Source: Gammaproteobacteria bacterium
GTDB lineage: Bacteria; Pseudomonadota; Gammaproteobacteria; Pseudomonadales; Pseudohongiellaceae
Assembly: GCA_002711845.1 (NCBI GenBank)
Contig: PASF01000014.1
Span: 1-64,000, forward strand
Direction of reading: 5' to 3'
Length of the DNA stretch: 64,000 nt
Positions 44,253-55,999 of the stretch are shown here, in pieces (the stretch's first letter is position 1; every line of letters begins with the position of its first letter). Under the pieces are notes generated by a model that was not told the DNA's origin, ran no database searches, and was given only the letters and a program-made list of their open reading frames with translations. The translations under genes and the position numbers were made by a program.

Positions 44253-45446
44253 ATGCCAGTACCACTAACAGCATTGACCCGTGGCGTGTCTGCGATGGCC
44301 ATTGCCGTGGTGATGTCCGCTTGTCAGTTGCTCAGCCTCAATCCCGGTTTCAATCCCGACCCGGTGCTCGAGCAGCGCATGCTGGACACGGACAGATCGG
44401 TTCCCGATATCGACCTGTTGGCTGTCGACGAGGCCATGCTCAACTACATGGCGCAGCACATTGCGACGGATCTGAGTGGCTGGGATCTGGTGGCACGTCT
44501 GCAGGAACTGCTGTTTTCCCCGGCCTATCTCAACGTCCAGTATGACGACTCTGCGAACCTCACGGCCGCAGAGGCATTCGCCCAGCGGCGGGCAAACTGT
44601 CTGTCGCTGGTCAATCTGTATATCGCCATGGCCCGCCATCAGGGGCTGCAGGCACAGTACCAGACTGCGCAGGTTCGGCCGCAATGGGATCGACGCGGTG
44701 AACTGCTGGTGCTCAGCGAGCATATCAATGCGCTGGGAAGCCTGGGTGGCAGCAGTCGTTACATTGTCGATTTCACACCGGATGTACAGCTGCAGCAGCA
44801 GACCGCCGCAGTGATCACCGATCAGCAGGCACTGGCACTTTATTTCAACAATGTGGCGGTTGACCATCTGGTCAATCAGCGTCTGGATGAGGCGCTGGCG
44901 TGGTTCCGTTATGCGCTGGCGACTGACCCTGATCTGGCCATTGCCTGGAACAATATGGGCAGCGCCTGGAATACCGCTGGCGATGATGAACTGGCAGAGT
45001 ACAGTTACATGAAAGCGGCCTGGCTGGACAAGAACTACCCGACAGCGGTAAACAATCTTGCCCGGTTCTATTCCCTGCGTGGCAATACCGCTGAGGCAGA
45101 GCGATATCGCCGTGCTGTGCAGCGCTACAACAACCGTAATCCTTATTATCACTATGTGCTGGGCAATATTGCCTACAGCGAACAGGCGTACGAGCAGGCG
45201 CAGAAACACTATCAGCGGGCGATCAAACGCAATCGCCTGGAACCGGATTTTTATCTGGCCCTGGGGCTGACGTATCGGGCACTGGGCCAGGAGGAGCAGT
45301 TTGAGGAAGCCAGGGATCTGGCAGTAGCGCTACGCGAGCTGGGAGACCAGACCTATCGGTCCGGCCAGTCCCGCGTCCGGCGCGTGGAAAACCGCTCCAT
45401 CCTGCGCGCCAGCAGTGCCGGGTTCAGTGTGCGCTTTATCGAGTAA
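44253..45446 (+). CDS. TPR lipoprotein with transglutaminase-like region
   Basis: A protein of about 397 residues. Its N-terminus (VSAMAIAVVMSACQLL) looks like a lipoprotein signal with a lipobox cysteine. A central region (FAQRRANCLSLVNLYIAMAR) has the Cys context of transglutaminase-like folds. The C-terminal half has at least three TPR repeats (AIAWNNMGSAWNTAGDDELA, YPTAVNNLARFYSLRGNTAE, YYHYVLGNIAYSEQAYEQA). It is probably an envelope scaffold protein of unknown role. The frame is open from 44133, but that part overlaps the hairpin after ETF-QO. ATG 44253 is the best-looking start, without a clear ribosome binding site. Confidence 0.72.
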   Translation: MPVPLTALTRGVSAMAIAVVMSACQLLSLNPGFNPDPVLEQRMLDTDRSVPDIDLLAVDEAMLNYMAQHIATDLSGWDLVARLQELLFSPAYLNVQYDDSANLTAAEAFAQRRANCLSLVNLYIAMARHQGLQAQYQTAQVRPQWDRRGELLVLSEHINALGSLGGSSRYIVDFTPDVQLQQQTAAVITDQQALALYFNNVAVDHLVNQRLDEALAWFRYALATDPDLAIAWNNMGSAWNTAGDDELAEYSYMKAAWLDKNYPTAVNNLARFYSLRGNTAEAERYRRAVQRYNNRNPYYHYVLGNIAYSEQAYEQAQKHYQRAIKRNRLEPDFYLALGLTYRALGQEEQFEEARDLAVALRELGDQTYRSGQSRVRRVENRSILRASSAGFSVRFIE

Positions 45447-45455
45447 CGGCCGCGC

Positions 45456-47327
45456 TCAGTTTTCGATACTGACCGTGATGTCGATATTGTATGGGCTCAG
45501 CAGGGACCGGGTTTCTTCCTGCCGGGCGGCGTCCTGCAACACCACCGTTGCCGTCATGCCTTTCTTGTTGTCAAAGCGTGTTTCCACCATGGCGTTGATA
45601 TGCTCGCGCTCCAGGTGTTCCTGAAGGATGGCTGCGCTGATCTGCTGGCGCAGTGCCGGCCGGAAAATCTTGCCGACAGCGGTCATGGGCATCGCGTCAA
45701 TAATCTCGATGCGTTTCGGCACGGCGGCCCGCTCTGACACGTTTTCTTCACAGTAGGCCAGCAGTGTCTGTGCGGTGACTGTGCTGCCAGGCCTGACCAC
45801 CACGAATGCCATGGGCAATTCGCCGGCATACGGGTCCGGCATACCGACCGCTGTGGCGGTGATGACATCAGGGTGGAGATTGAGGGGCTCCTCAATCAAT
45901 TCCGGATCAATGTTGTGGCCCCCGCGGATGATCAGGTCTTTGGCGCGCCCGGTCAGATACAGGAAGCCCTGTTCGTCCATGTAACCCAGGTCGCCGGTAT
46001 TGAACCAGCTTTCTTCTATCCAGGCCTGCGCATTGTCTGAATCCGCCTTGTAGCCTGCGAATACCTGTGGCCCCTTGACCAGCACCACGCCGCTTTCCCC
46101 GGTCGTGCACGTCTTGCTGACCGTTGTGCCGTTGAGCTGGACGATTCTGACACGGGAATAGGGCAGGCGCAGGCCCACGCTGCCGGGAGGCTGAACTTCC
46201 GGGGGGCGGGTGATCAGCGATGTGGTTTCGGTCATGCCGTAACCATTGGTCACCGAGAGCCGGTACTTTTCTTCAAAGCGTTGCTCAAAGGCCGGCGACA
46301 GAGGCGCAGCACCGGAATTGATCCGTGCCAGACTGCTGATGTCTTCGTCTCCCACCGGCACCTGTGCCAATGCTGTTAATACGGTTGGTACCGCAGCAAA
46401 GCTGTTGGCCCGAAATCGGGCCACGTGATGCCACAGGTTCTTGATGACCTCGGGATTGCGGAAACCGGCCGGTGTCATCAACACAATGCGGTTGCCGGCG
46501 GCGAATGCGCCGATGCCGAGGATGATAACGCCAAATATATGAAACAGCGGCAAACCGCAAAGTGCTGTCTGTCGCCCGAGATGCGAGTTCAGCACCTGTG
46601 ACAGTTGCCCCAGGTAGGCCATGTTGCCATGAGTCAGTTGCGCGATCTTGGGTTTGCCGGTCGTGCCGCCGGTGTGGAAGCAGGCAGCAATGGTGTCAGC
46701 TGTCAGCGGTCTTGGCTGGTTCAGCGACTGGCTGTCCTGCTCGGCGACAGCGACATTGTAATCAACCAGCCTGATATCGCGGCCGGGAATTTCCGGCATG
46801 CTGCAAGGATCCGTCAGACCGGGCTGATGCACCACCAGGATGGTATGTACGTCCGGCAGCGACGGCAGAATATGCAGCAGCTTGTCCCACAGCGGTACAT
46901 GATCGGATGGCGCCAGACAGGCGATAATGCGGGCGTCGGCTGCCTGAATGATTTCAGCTATGTGGCCGGGTTCCAGTAGCGGGTTTATCGGATTGGCAAT
47001 GCCGGCGAGCTGGCTGCCCAGGATCAAAGGGTGCGACTGAGGCAGTATTGGCAGCAGCAGTGAAACAGCCTCATTGCCTTGCAGGCCGAGACTGCTCAAC
47101 AGATTGGCGGTTTGCCGGGTGATGCTGGCAAGGTCGTTGAAACTCAGGGTTTGGGGTATTTCATCGCGCCGCCCGGTGAGCAGAAAATCCAGTGCCGGGT
47201 CGTCACCGTAGCGGGCTGCACTTTGCTCTATCAGTTCGAAAGCAGTCTGTACGGGGAATTGTTCTTGCAACGGAGTCTGTTCAAACGCCTCGATGTCGGG
47301 CAGGGTGTCGAGTATGGGTTTGCTCAT
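45456..47327 (-). CDS. acyl-CoA synthetase (AMP-forming)
   Basis: A 623-residue adenylate-forming enzyme. The motifs are P-loop FHTGGTTGKPKIAQLTH, the YGMTETTS core, TGDLGYMDEQGF, GRAKDLIIRGGHNIDPELIE and the C-terminal catalytic lysine in PMTAVGKIFRPAL. It activates a carboxylic acid to its CoA ester through an acyl-AMP. The acid is probably fatty or aromatic; its pocket cannot be read by eye. A C-terminal extension of about 60 residues is present. The ATG at 47327 preceded by GAGAGG is preferred over one 11 codons upstream. ispB lies 48 bp upstream on the same strand. Confidence 0.9.
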   Translation of the reverse strand: MSKPILDTLPDIEAFEQTPLQEQFPVQTAFELIEQSAARYGDDPALDFLLTGRRDEIPQTLSFNDLASITRQTANLLSSLGLQGNEAVSLLLPILPQSHPLILGSQLAGIANPINPLLEPGHIAEIIQAADARIIACLAPSDHVPLWDKLLHILPSLPDVHTILVVHQPGLTDPCSMPEIPGRDIRLVDYNVAVAEQDSQSLNQPRPLTADTIAACFHTGGTTGKPKIAQLTHGNMAYLGQLSQVLNSHLGRQTALCGLPLFHIFGVIILGIGAFAAGNRIVLMTPAGFRNPEVIKNLWHHVARFRANSFAAVPTVLTALAQVPVGDEDISSLARINSGAAPLSPAFEQRFEEKYRLSVTNGYGMTETTSLITRPPEVQPPGSVGLRLPYSRVRIVQLNGTTVSKTCTTGESGVVLVKGPQVFAGYKADSDNAQAWIEESWFNTGDLGYMDEQGFLYLTGRAKDLIIRGGHNIDPELIEEPLNLHPDVITATAVGMPDPYAGELPMAFVVVRPGSTVTAQTLLAYCEENVSERAAVPKRIEIIDAMPMTAVGKIFRPALRQQISAAILQEHLEREHINAMVETRFDNKKGMTATVVLQDAARQEETRSLLSPYNIDITVSIEN

Positions 47328-47375
47328 CGTTCGGTGCCTCTCCTCCGCTGATTTATGCACCGAGTTATATCATGA

Positions 47376-48341
47376 TCAGCTTACCCGTGCGACAGCCATT
47401 TCGCACATCTGCAGCAGGGCTGTGCGGTACGTCGAGGCCGGTAATGTGCTGACCTGTGCGCTGGCCAGATCGGCCTGTTCCCGGGCCTTCTGGCGGGTGT
47501 ATTCAAGCGCGCCAGTGCTGCGGATGATGCCGATGACCTGGTCCAGATTCTCGGGGCCGCCATTGATGATACTTTGGCGCAGCAGTTCGTGATCGTCGCC
47601 ATCGCTATTCTGCAAGGCGTGAATGAGTGGCAGGGTGGGTTTGCCTTCGGCCAGGTCATCACCGATATTCTTGCCCATTTCACTGGCATCGCCATCATAG
47701 TCCAGCACATCGTCGACCAGCTGAAAGGCCAGTCCCAGATGCATGCCGGCGGCTTTGAGCGCCTGGCAGGTATCAGCAGGGGCATTCGCCACGATGGCGC
47801 CGCAGTATGCGGCAGCCTCGAACAATACCGCTGTCTTGTCCCGGATGACACGCATATAGTCAGCTTCGGATATATCTGTGCGGTGTTTGTTCAGTAGCTG
47901 CAGGACTTCGCCTTCGGCTATGATATTGGTGGTGTCCGCAATGACCTGCATGACATCGATATTGCCGATCTTGACCAGGACCTGAAAAGCACGGGAATAG
48001 ATGAAATCACCGACCAGGACGCTGGATGGGTTGTTCCACTGCTCATTGGCGGTGGGGCGCCCGCGGCGCATGGCCGACATGTCCACGACATCGTCATGCA
48101 GCAACGTGGCGGTATGAATGAACTCAATCACGGCAGCCAGCTTGACCGCATCATCGCTGGCCGACCCGCAGCCGCGGGCGCTGAGCAGCACGAGCATGGG
48201 CCGCATGCGCTTGCCGCCGGCATTGATGATGTAGTGGCCAATGTTCTCGACCAGGTCGACATTGGAATGCAGTTGTTCGACAATAAAGTCGTTGACGGCC
48301 TCAAAATCGGTCGCAACGGCGTCGCGGATTGTATTATGCAT
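47376..48341 (-). CDS. ispB: octaprenyl diphosphate synthase IspB
   Basis: A 321-residue trans-long-chain polyprenyl diphosphate synthase. The first aspartate-rich motif is LLHDDVVDMSAMRRGRPT and the second is LVDDVLDYDGD. It builds the ubiquinone side chain from FPP and IPP. It is divergent from rplU, the standard gammaproteobacterial arrangement, which supports IspB rather than a FPP or GGPP synthase. Its product and that of UbiC (21422) feed the same pathway. Confidence 0.94.
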   Translation of the reverse strand: MHNTIRDAVATDFEAVNDFIVEQLHSNVDLVENIGHYIINAGGKRMRPMLVLLSARGCGSASDDAVKLAAVIEFIHTATLLHDDVVDMSAMRRGRPTANEQWNNPSSVLVGDFIYSRAFQVLVKIGNIDVMQVIADTTNIIAEGEVLQLLNKHRTDISEADYMRVIRDKTAVLFEAAAYCGAIVANAPADTCQALKAAGMHLGLAFQLVDDVLDYDGDASEMGKNIGDDLAEGKPTLPLIHALQNSDGDDHELLRQSIINGGPENLDQVIGIIRSTGALEYTRQKAREQADLASAQVSTLPASTYRTALLQMCEMAVARVS

Positions 48342-48656
48342 GGGTATACCGTCGTTCGGGTGCGCTGGACATGGGAGTGCGCGGTCATGCTAGGGGCGAA
48401 GCGCGAAGCTGTCAAGCTGCACTGACGCCTGATGTAACCACTGATTACCGTACTTTATTATGGACGCCGCTTAAACGCAGTCGCTTGAGTATCAGTGGCT
48501 CCAGCCCGCCTGTTGCGGGCCAGTGGAGTGATGGAACCCGGTTCCCACACCCGCCTGTCCAGAAAAAGGCTATCGGAGTGCCATCGTACCGGGCCCTGCT
48601 TTGCTTGGACGGTCTCGCTGAGTGTTATATTCTCTGCATAAATCAGTGAGAAATGC
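48342..48656. other. ispB-rplU intergenic region
   Basis: About 315 bp between the ispB start and the rplU promoter. It holds a GC hairpin (GCCCGCC...TGCGGGC, near 48506-48522) but no ORF with a ribosome binding site and no RNA gene that I can recognise. The minus-strand promoter of ispB should be in its left part; I could not fix it. Confidence 0.5.
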
Positions 48657-48685
48657 TTGCCAGTGGCGCTTGCTTCTCGTAAAAT
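48657..48685 (+). promoter_or_regulatory. promoter of rplU-rpmA
   Basis: TTGCCA (48657-48662) and TAAAAT (48680-48685) are separated by exactly 17 bp, a near-consensus sigma-70 promoter. The start would be near 48692, leaving a leader of about 100 bases before rplU in which L21-type autogenous control could act. Confidence 0.75.
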
Positions 48686-48795
48686 GCCCGCCCTTATAGA
48701 TTAGAGCGCAACGGCCATGGCCGCGGTGCTACAGGTTTGCGGTCCCATTCAGTTGTCAGGGGGGCAAGCCAGGTTCCCAAATACTGGAGTTTCAT

Positions 48796-49107
48796 ATGTA
48801 CGCGGTTATTGAGAGTGGTGGCAAACAGCACCGGGTGGTTGAAGGCGAGACCTTGAAGTTGGAAAAGATCGAAGTTCCGACCGGCGAGAAGATCAACTTT
48901 GACAAAGTGCTGATGGTAGGTGAAGGCGAGTCTGTGAAGATCGGCGCGCCTTACGTTGATGGCAGCACCGTGACCGCCGAAGTGATTGCCCAGGGCCGTG
49001 CGCCCAAAGTGACAATCATCAAATTCAACCGTCGTAAGCACTACCGTAAGCGTCAGGGCCACCGTCAGTGGTTTACTGAAGTTCGCATTACAGGTATCAA
49101 GGGCTAA
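48796..49107 (+). CDS. rplU: 50S ribosomal protein L21
   Basis: A 103-residue L21, exactly the usual length. It starts [18 protein letters not shown] and contains [18 protein letters not shown], the basic rRNA-binding stretch. It binds 23S rRNA domain I/II in the large subunit. It is followed after 34 bp by rpmA, the universal pairing. Confidence 0.98.
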   Translation: MYAVIESGGKQHRVVEGETLKLEKIEVPTGEKINFDKVLMVGEGESVKIGAPYVDGSTVTAEVIAQGRAPKVTIIKFNRRKHYRKRQGHRQWFTEVRITGIKG

Positions 49108-49141
49108 GTTTTAAAGGGCTGAAGCAGTCCGGGAGTAGATC

Positions 49142-49399
49142 ATGGCACATAAAAAAGCAGGCGGTAGTACCAGTAACGGTCGCGATTCGATATCCAAACG
49201 ACTGGGTGTTAAACGATTCGGCGGCGAGCAGGTTCTGGCGGGCAATATCATCGTTCGTCAGCGTGGTACACGCTTCCATGCCGGCACCAATGTCGGTATC
49301 GGTAAAGACCACACACTGTTTGCCAAGGCACACGGTCGTGTACTGTTTGAAGTTAAAGGTCCGAATAACCGCAAATTTGTCAGCATCGTAGAGGCCTGA
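49142..49399 (+). CDS. rpmA: 50S ribosomal protein L27
   Basis: An 85-residue L27 starting [16 protein letters not shown], the flexible N-terminal tail that reaches the peptidyl-transferase centre, followed by [11 protein letters not shown] and [10 protein letters not shown]. Gram-negative L27 needs no N-terminal processing and this one has no leader extension. It is cotranscribed with rplU and separated from obgE by a terminator. Confidence 0.98.
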   Translation: MAHKKAGGSTSNGRDSISKRLGVKRFGGEQVLAGNIIVRQRGTRFHAGTNVGIGKDHTLFAKAHGRVLFEVKGPNNRKFVSIVEA

Positions 49400-49463
49400 G
49401 GGTCTGCTGACCCGGCGTGCCCGGCTCCTGCGAGCGGGCGGCCAATGCGGTGATGTGATCAGT

Positions 49464-51827
<2,364 letters not shown>

Positions 51828-51873
51828 GTTGCAGCGGCGCTGGTTCAGCCGGGAGGCACAAATATTCAGTCAT

Positions 51874-51903
51874 AAAAAAAGCCGGTCGTAACCGGCTTTT
51901 TTT
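51874..51903. terminator. bidirectional terminator between proB and rpsT
   Basis: A run of A residues, a GCCGGT-CGTA-ACCGGC stem and a run of T residues (51874-51903) sit between two convergent genes, so it can stop transcription from either side. The proB stop is about 47 bp to the left and the rpsT stop four bases to the right. Confidence 0.88.
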
Positions 51904-51907
51904 ATGC

Positions 51908-52174
51908 TTACGCTTTCAGTGCCAGAATGGCAGCATTCAGACGGCTCTTGTGACGAGCGGCCTTATTCTTGTGAATAATGCCCTTGTCTGCCATGCGGTC
52001 GATAACCGGCACTGCGCGGTTGTAAGCCGTGGTGGCGTTGTCATAGTTGCCTTCCTGGATCGCCGTCACCACTTTTTTGATGTAGGTGCGAACCATGGAA
52101 CGGAAACTGGCGTTGTGGCGGCGTGCGACTTCATTCTGACGTGCGCGCTTACGGGCTTGTACGGTGTTGGCCAA
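51908..52174 (-). CDS. rpsT: 30S ribosomal protein S20
   Basis: An 88-residue S20 beginning [27 protein letters not shown] and ending in the helical [18 protein letters not shown]. It binds 16S rRNA near the 5' domain and helps early 30S assembly. AAGGAG precedes the ATG, and a near-consensus promoter is about 50 bp upstream. Confidence 0.98.
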   Translation of the reverse strand: MANTVQARKRARQNEVARRHNASFRSMVRTYIKKVVTAIQEGNYDNATTAYNRAVPVIDRMADKGIIHKNKAARHKSRLNAAILALKA

Positions 52175-52224
52175 CTGATGCTCCTTACGATACTGTCAAC
52201 GTGTGGCAAAATTCAAGACGCGGT

Positions 52225-52253
52225 ACTATGCCGATAATCGCGCCTCATGTCAA
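52225..52253 (-). promoter_or_regulatory. promoter of rpsT
   Basis: On the minus strand a perfect TTGACA (52248-52253) and CATAGT (52225-52230) are 17 bp apart, leaving a leader of about 45 bases before rpsT. Confidence 0.7.
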
Positions 52254-52358
52254 GCCACTATGACACAAGTAATTGGTTTTGATAACCCTGTCGTAGACCC
52301 TGACGTATGTTAAGCTGATAGCAAATACATTGTGGTGAAACCCAAGGAGTATTGAACC

Positions 52359-52829
52359 ATGAGCAACATCGATATTGGTATCAGCAAAGCGGATCGCACT
52401 GAAGTCGCAGACGGGCTCAAACGATTGCTGGCCGACTCATATACCCTGTACCTGCAGACGCACAACTTTCACTGGAACGTTGAAGGCCCCAGGTTTCGTG
52501 AACTGCACCTGATGTTCGAAGAGCATTACATTGACCTTGCCGAAGCGGTGGACGATATTGCCGAGCGGATTCGTACCCTGGACGTGGCGGCGCCGGGTAC
52601 CTTTAAGGAATTCTCTCAGCTGAGTTCTGTCAAAGAAGTTGACGGGGTACCGGAAGCGAACAAGATGGTAGACCTGCTCACACATGGTCATGAACAGGTG
52701 GTCCAGACCTGTCGCGATGTGCTGAAACTGGCCGCTGAGGCGGAGGATGAGTCAACTTCAGCACTGGCTTCTGACCGAATGCGGATTCACGAAAAAACCG
52801 CGTGGATGCTGCGCGCCATCAACAAGTGA
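52359..52829 (+). CDS. dps: DNA-binding ferritin-like protein Dps
   Basis: A 156-residue Dps-family protein. The ferroxidase-site pattern is visible in [15 protein letters not shown] and [20 protein letters not shown]. Dps dodecamers oxidise and store iron and protect DNA from peroxide. The N-terminus is short and not lysine-rich, so DNA binding is less certain than iron storage. AAGGAG precedes the ATG. No OxyR site was identified in the upstream gap. Confidence 0.93.
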   Translation: MSNIDIGISKADRTEVADGLKRLLADSYTLYLQTHNFHWNVEGPRFRELHLMFEEHYIDLAEAVDDIAERIRTLDVAAPGTFKEFSQLSSVKEVDGVPEANKMVDLLTHGHEQVVQTCRDVLKLAAEAEDESTSALASDRMRIHEKTAWMLRAINK

Positions 52830-52880
52830 ACGACGCATCCAGTGCGTGATGGCCAGCCCATCGAAGCGATCACGTTGCTG

Positions 52881-52936
52881 CCTTAATCTACCGGGGGAAC
52901 CCGGACCCGGGGCCGGGTTCCCCCGGTAGATTAAGG
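52881..52936. repeat. perfect 24-bp inverted repeat after dps
   Basis: CCTTAATCTACCGGGGGAAC plus CCGG (52881-52904) and the exact complement (52913-52936) flank an 8-base loop ACCCGGGG. It could fold to a very stable hairpin, but no T-tract follows on either strand, so it is not a standard terminator. It lies about 50 bp after dps and 57 bp before the end of the convergent transporter gene. Confidence 0.8.
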
Positions 52937-52992
52937 TTCAGCTGGCAGTGAACGGGCTGGCTGTGGGCGCTGTCCGGCAAGCGGCAGGTAGC

Positions 52993-54222
52993 TTAGAACA
53001 TCAAATACCACACCAGAAACAGCAGACTGAAGGCCGTCAGGTAAATCATGCCGATCCAAGCCAACAGGTTCATCCCCATCGAAATACCCTTGCCCCGAAC
53101 CAGACTGAAGTTGAGCCAGGCAAAAAACGGCGTGGTCAGAAATGCCAGCGTCATGGCAAAGGTCAGCATCGGGCTCAGCGCGCTCTGAAAGAACAGGATA
53201 ATGGCCATGCCTGCACTGGCCTGCGCAACGATCCAGGCTGTCAGCGTCCAGTTGCGGCGCTCCTCGCCGGGGCTGCGCAGCAAGTGAAAGGATTCATCGA
53301 GGGTACGGGCATATCCGTCCAGCACCGCCAGTGTTGTGCCAAACATGCACATGAAGGCGATAAACGCGATAAACAGGCGCGCCCAGTCGCCAATGGTGGT
53401 GGCATACATGGCGACCAGCTGTTGCGCGAATGCGGCGCCCGCCATGGCAATTTCCTGTTCCGTGCCATGCTGGAGCAATGCCCCCAGGGCCACAAAAACC
53501 ACTGCCAGTAGCACGGCTACGGCGTATCCCAGATTAAAGTCGAACAGACCGTCAGACAGCGACACCCTGGTCAGTTTTTGTTTGGACCGCAGCCACATCG
53601 AACTGATGGCCGACAACTCAATGGGGACCGGCATCCAGCCCATGGTGGCCACGATAAAGGCCAGTGCCGACAGCTGCCAGGGTGACGGGCTGACATAATC
53701 CGCCGGTGCCATCGGGCCATTTTGCCAGGCGATCGCAACTGCGATAACCGTACACAGGGTCAATACCAGCATCAGCGCCCGTGACAGTCCGTCCAGCACA
53801 CGGTAATGACCAGCGAGCAGGATCAGCAGGCACACGGCCAGCAGCATCAGGCAGAGCAGGGTCAGCGACAGATTGCCGGGAATGAAATACTGCAGCAGGC
53901 TGGCTGTCAGCAGCAACACACCGGCCGTATTGACCACGGCGGCGATCAGGTTTAACGCAGTAAACGCGATCAGCCAGCCCCGACCTTTATCCTGATAACC
54001 TTCAACCAGGCTTTTGTTGTGCCAGAGTGTGTACTGCACACCAAAGCGGAAAAACGGATATTTCAGCACATTGACCAGCACGATCAGCCACAGCAGCTGC
54101 CAGCCGAACAGGGCGCCAGCCTGGGTAGAGGCCACAAGGTGGGAGGCACCGACGGCTGCGGCCGCCATAACCAGACCGGGACCGGTGGCCCGCCAGCGCT
54201 CTATAAGTCTCGATTTTTCCAT
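52993..54222 (-). CDS. Nramp family transporter, atypical metal site
   Basis: A 409-residue Nramp-family membrane protein with about 11 helices. The opening TGPGLVMAAAAVGASHLVAS aligns with Nramp helix 1, but the metal-binding DPGN is replaced by GASH (residues 25-28). In helix 6 the usual MPHN-type motif reads MPVP (197-200). Both motifs normally coordinate Mn2+ or Fe2+, so this protein likely carries something else or works differently. Related non-canonical Nramp branches include Mg2+ transporters. It diverges from murJ, starting at ATG 54222 with a weak ribosome binding site. Confidence 0.82.
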   Translation of the reverse strand: MEKSRLIERWRATGPGLVMAAAAVGASHLVASTQAGALFGWQLLWLIVLVNVLKYPFFRFGVQYTLWHNKSLVEGYQDKGRGWLIAFTALNLIAAVVNTAGVLLLTASLLQYFIPGNLSLTLLCLMLLAVCLLILLAGHYRVLDGLSRALMLVLTLCTVIAVAIAWQNGPMAPADYVSPSPWQLSALAFIVATMGWMPVPIELSAISSMWLRSKQKLTRVSLSDGLFDFNLGYAVAVLLAVVFVALGALLQHGTEQEIAMAGAAFAQQLVAMYATTIGDWARLFIAFIAFMCMFGTTLAVLDGYARTLDESFHLLRSPGEERRNWTLTAWIVAQASAGMAIILFFQSALSPMLTFAMTLAFLTTPFFAWLNFSLVRGKGISMGMNLLAWIGMIYLTAFSLLFLVWYLMF

Positions 54223-54345
54223 AGTATTTTTCTTGTGAACCCGTCTTCTGATATCGTATTTTTCCATGATGGTGCGATAATACGCCCTGCGCAGCATAAT
54301 GGAATGCAGGCCACCGGTACAGACCCCGGGATTCGAGAGCAGATT

Positions 54346-55935
54346 TTGACCAGCCAATCGACAGCTAATCAGGGATCCGAACCACCAAAGCGACGTCGCG
54401 GCCTGCTGCGTTCCAGCGCTGTGACCGGCAGCATGACATTTGTGTCGCGCATCCTCGGGCTGGTCAGGGACGTGGTACTGGCGCGCGTGTTCGGCCCGGG
54501 AGACGGCGCGGATGCGTTTTTCCTGGCGTTCAAGATTCCCAACTTCCTGCGCCGCCTGTTCGCCGAAGGTGCATTCAATCAGGCCTTTGTGCCCGTGCTG
54601 TCGGAGTACCGCAGCACCCGCAGCCTGGCGCAGGTGCAACAACTGATCAATGCCGTCGCCGGTTATCTGGGCACAGTCCTGCTGCTGATCACCGCCGTGG
54701 TGATAATGGCAGCGCCCTGGATTTCGGTCCCCATTGCCTACGGGTTTACGGCAGATCCGGTCAAGTTCGCCCTGTTTGTGGACATGCTGCGCATCACGTT
54801 TCCCTATCTGCTGCTGATTTCGCTGACAGCGTTTGCGGGGTCCATCCTCAACAGCTATGACCGGTTTGCCATTCCGGCGTTGACGCCGGCCTTGTTGAAT
54901 CTGTCGCTGATCGCATCGGCGCTGCTGCTCAGTCCGTATTTTGCCCAGCCCGAGATTGCACTCGCCTGGGGCGTGTTGCTGGCCGGCATTGCCCAGCTGC
55001 TGTTCCAGTTACCCTTTCTGGTGCGATTGCAGCTGATGCCCCGGCCACGGCTGGTAAAGCATCATGAAGGGGTGAGTCGTATCATCAGATTGATGATCCC
55101 GGCACTGTTTGGTGTGTCGGTCAGTCAGATCAACCTGCTGCTTGATACCTTCATCGCCTCACTGCTGGTCGCCGGCAGCGTATCCTGGCTGTATTTTTCC
55201 GAACGGCTGATGGACCTGCCCCTGGGCATATTTGCGGTGGCAGTCGCCACAGTCGTGCTGCCCAGCCTGTCCCGACGTCACGCAGAGCGCTCAAAAGCGG
55301 AGTTTGCGGCCTTGCTCGACTGGGCGTTGCGTCTGATCCTGCTGATCGCGGTGCCGGCGAGCCTGGCGCTGGTGCTGCTGGCGCAACCGATGATCATTAC
55401 CTTGTTCCAGAATGACAATTTCACCGCCAGCGATGTGGTGATGGTGACCTACAGCCTGCAGGCATACTCGCTGGGTCTGCTGGCTTTCATGTGTATCAAG
55501 ATTTTTGCGCCAGGATTTTATTCGCGTCAGGACACGCGCACACCGGTCCGTATCGGCATCATTGCCATGGTTGCCAACATGGTCATGAACCTGCTGTTGG
55601 TATTTGTCCTGGATATGGCCCATACCGGCCTGGCATTGGCGACGTCATTGGCAGCCTATCTGAATGCCGGGTTATTGTTCATGGGGTTGCGCCGCGAGGG
55701 TGTGTTCGACTTTCAACCGGGCTGGTTGCTGTTTGTGATCAGGCTGGTGTGCGCCAACGCTGCTATGTGTGTGTTTCTGGTGCTGATCGCCGGGGACTGG
55801 CGCGAGTGGCTGGACTGGGATACCTGGCAGCGTATCTGGCAGATGGCACTGCTGTGTTTTGGCGGGCTGGCGATTTACCTGCTGATCCTGCTGGTATCGG
55901 GCATGCGGCCTGCCGACTTCCGTCGGCAGGCCTGA
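54346..55935 (+). CDS. murJ: lipid II flippase MurJ
   Basis: A protein of about 529 residues with 14 expected helices. It has the MurJ opening SSAVTGSMTFVSRILGLVRDVVLARVFGPG-like stretch, LPNFLRRLFAEGAFNQAFVPVL, and the PLGIFAVAVATVVLPSLSR motif. It flips lipid II for cell-wall synthesis. The frame extends back to 54019 but that part overlaps the transporter gene. TTG at 54346 after GAGAG gives the correct N-terminal length; ATG at 54304 or 54433 are alternatives. The usual follower ribF is not present. Confidence 0.92.
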   Translation: MTSQSTANQGSEPPKRRRGLLRSSAVTGSMTFVSRILGLVRDVVLARVFGPGDGADAFFLAFKIPNFLRRLFAEGAFNQAFVPVLSEYRSTRSLAQVQQLINAVAGYLGTVLLLITAVVIMAAPWISVPIAYGFTADPVKFALFVDMLRITFPYLLLISLTAFAGSILNSYDRFAIPALTPALLNLSLIASALLLSPYFAQPEIALAWGVLLAGIAQLLFQLPFLVRLQLMPRPRLVKHHEGVSRIIRLMIPALFGVSVSQINLLLDTFIASLLVAGSVSWLYFSERLMDLPLGIFAVAVATVVLPSLSRRHAERSKAEFAALLDWALRLILLIAVPASLALVLLAQPMIITLFQNDNFTASDVVMVTYSLQAYSLGLLAFMCIKIFAPGFYSRQDTRTPVRIGIIAMVANMVMNLLLVFVLDMAHTGLALATSLAAYLNAGLLFMGLRREGVFDFQPGWLLFVIRLVCANAAMCVFLVLIAGDWREWLDWDTWQRIWQMALLCFGGLAIYLLILLVSGMRPADFRRQA

Positions 55936-55999
55936 CCGGCGCTGACCGGTACTGCCAGCACCGCTCAGCGGCAGCAGGCCCGGCTGAGGGTGATGCGTC

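Noticed and set aside
52881-52936. Intrinsic terminator for dps
   Set aside because: The stem is perfect but no T-run follows on either strand.
54019-54345. Longer N-terminus for MurJ
   Set aside because: It overlaps the divergent transporter gene and would place more than 100 non-conserved residues before the first helix.
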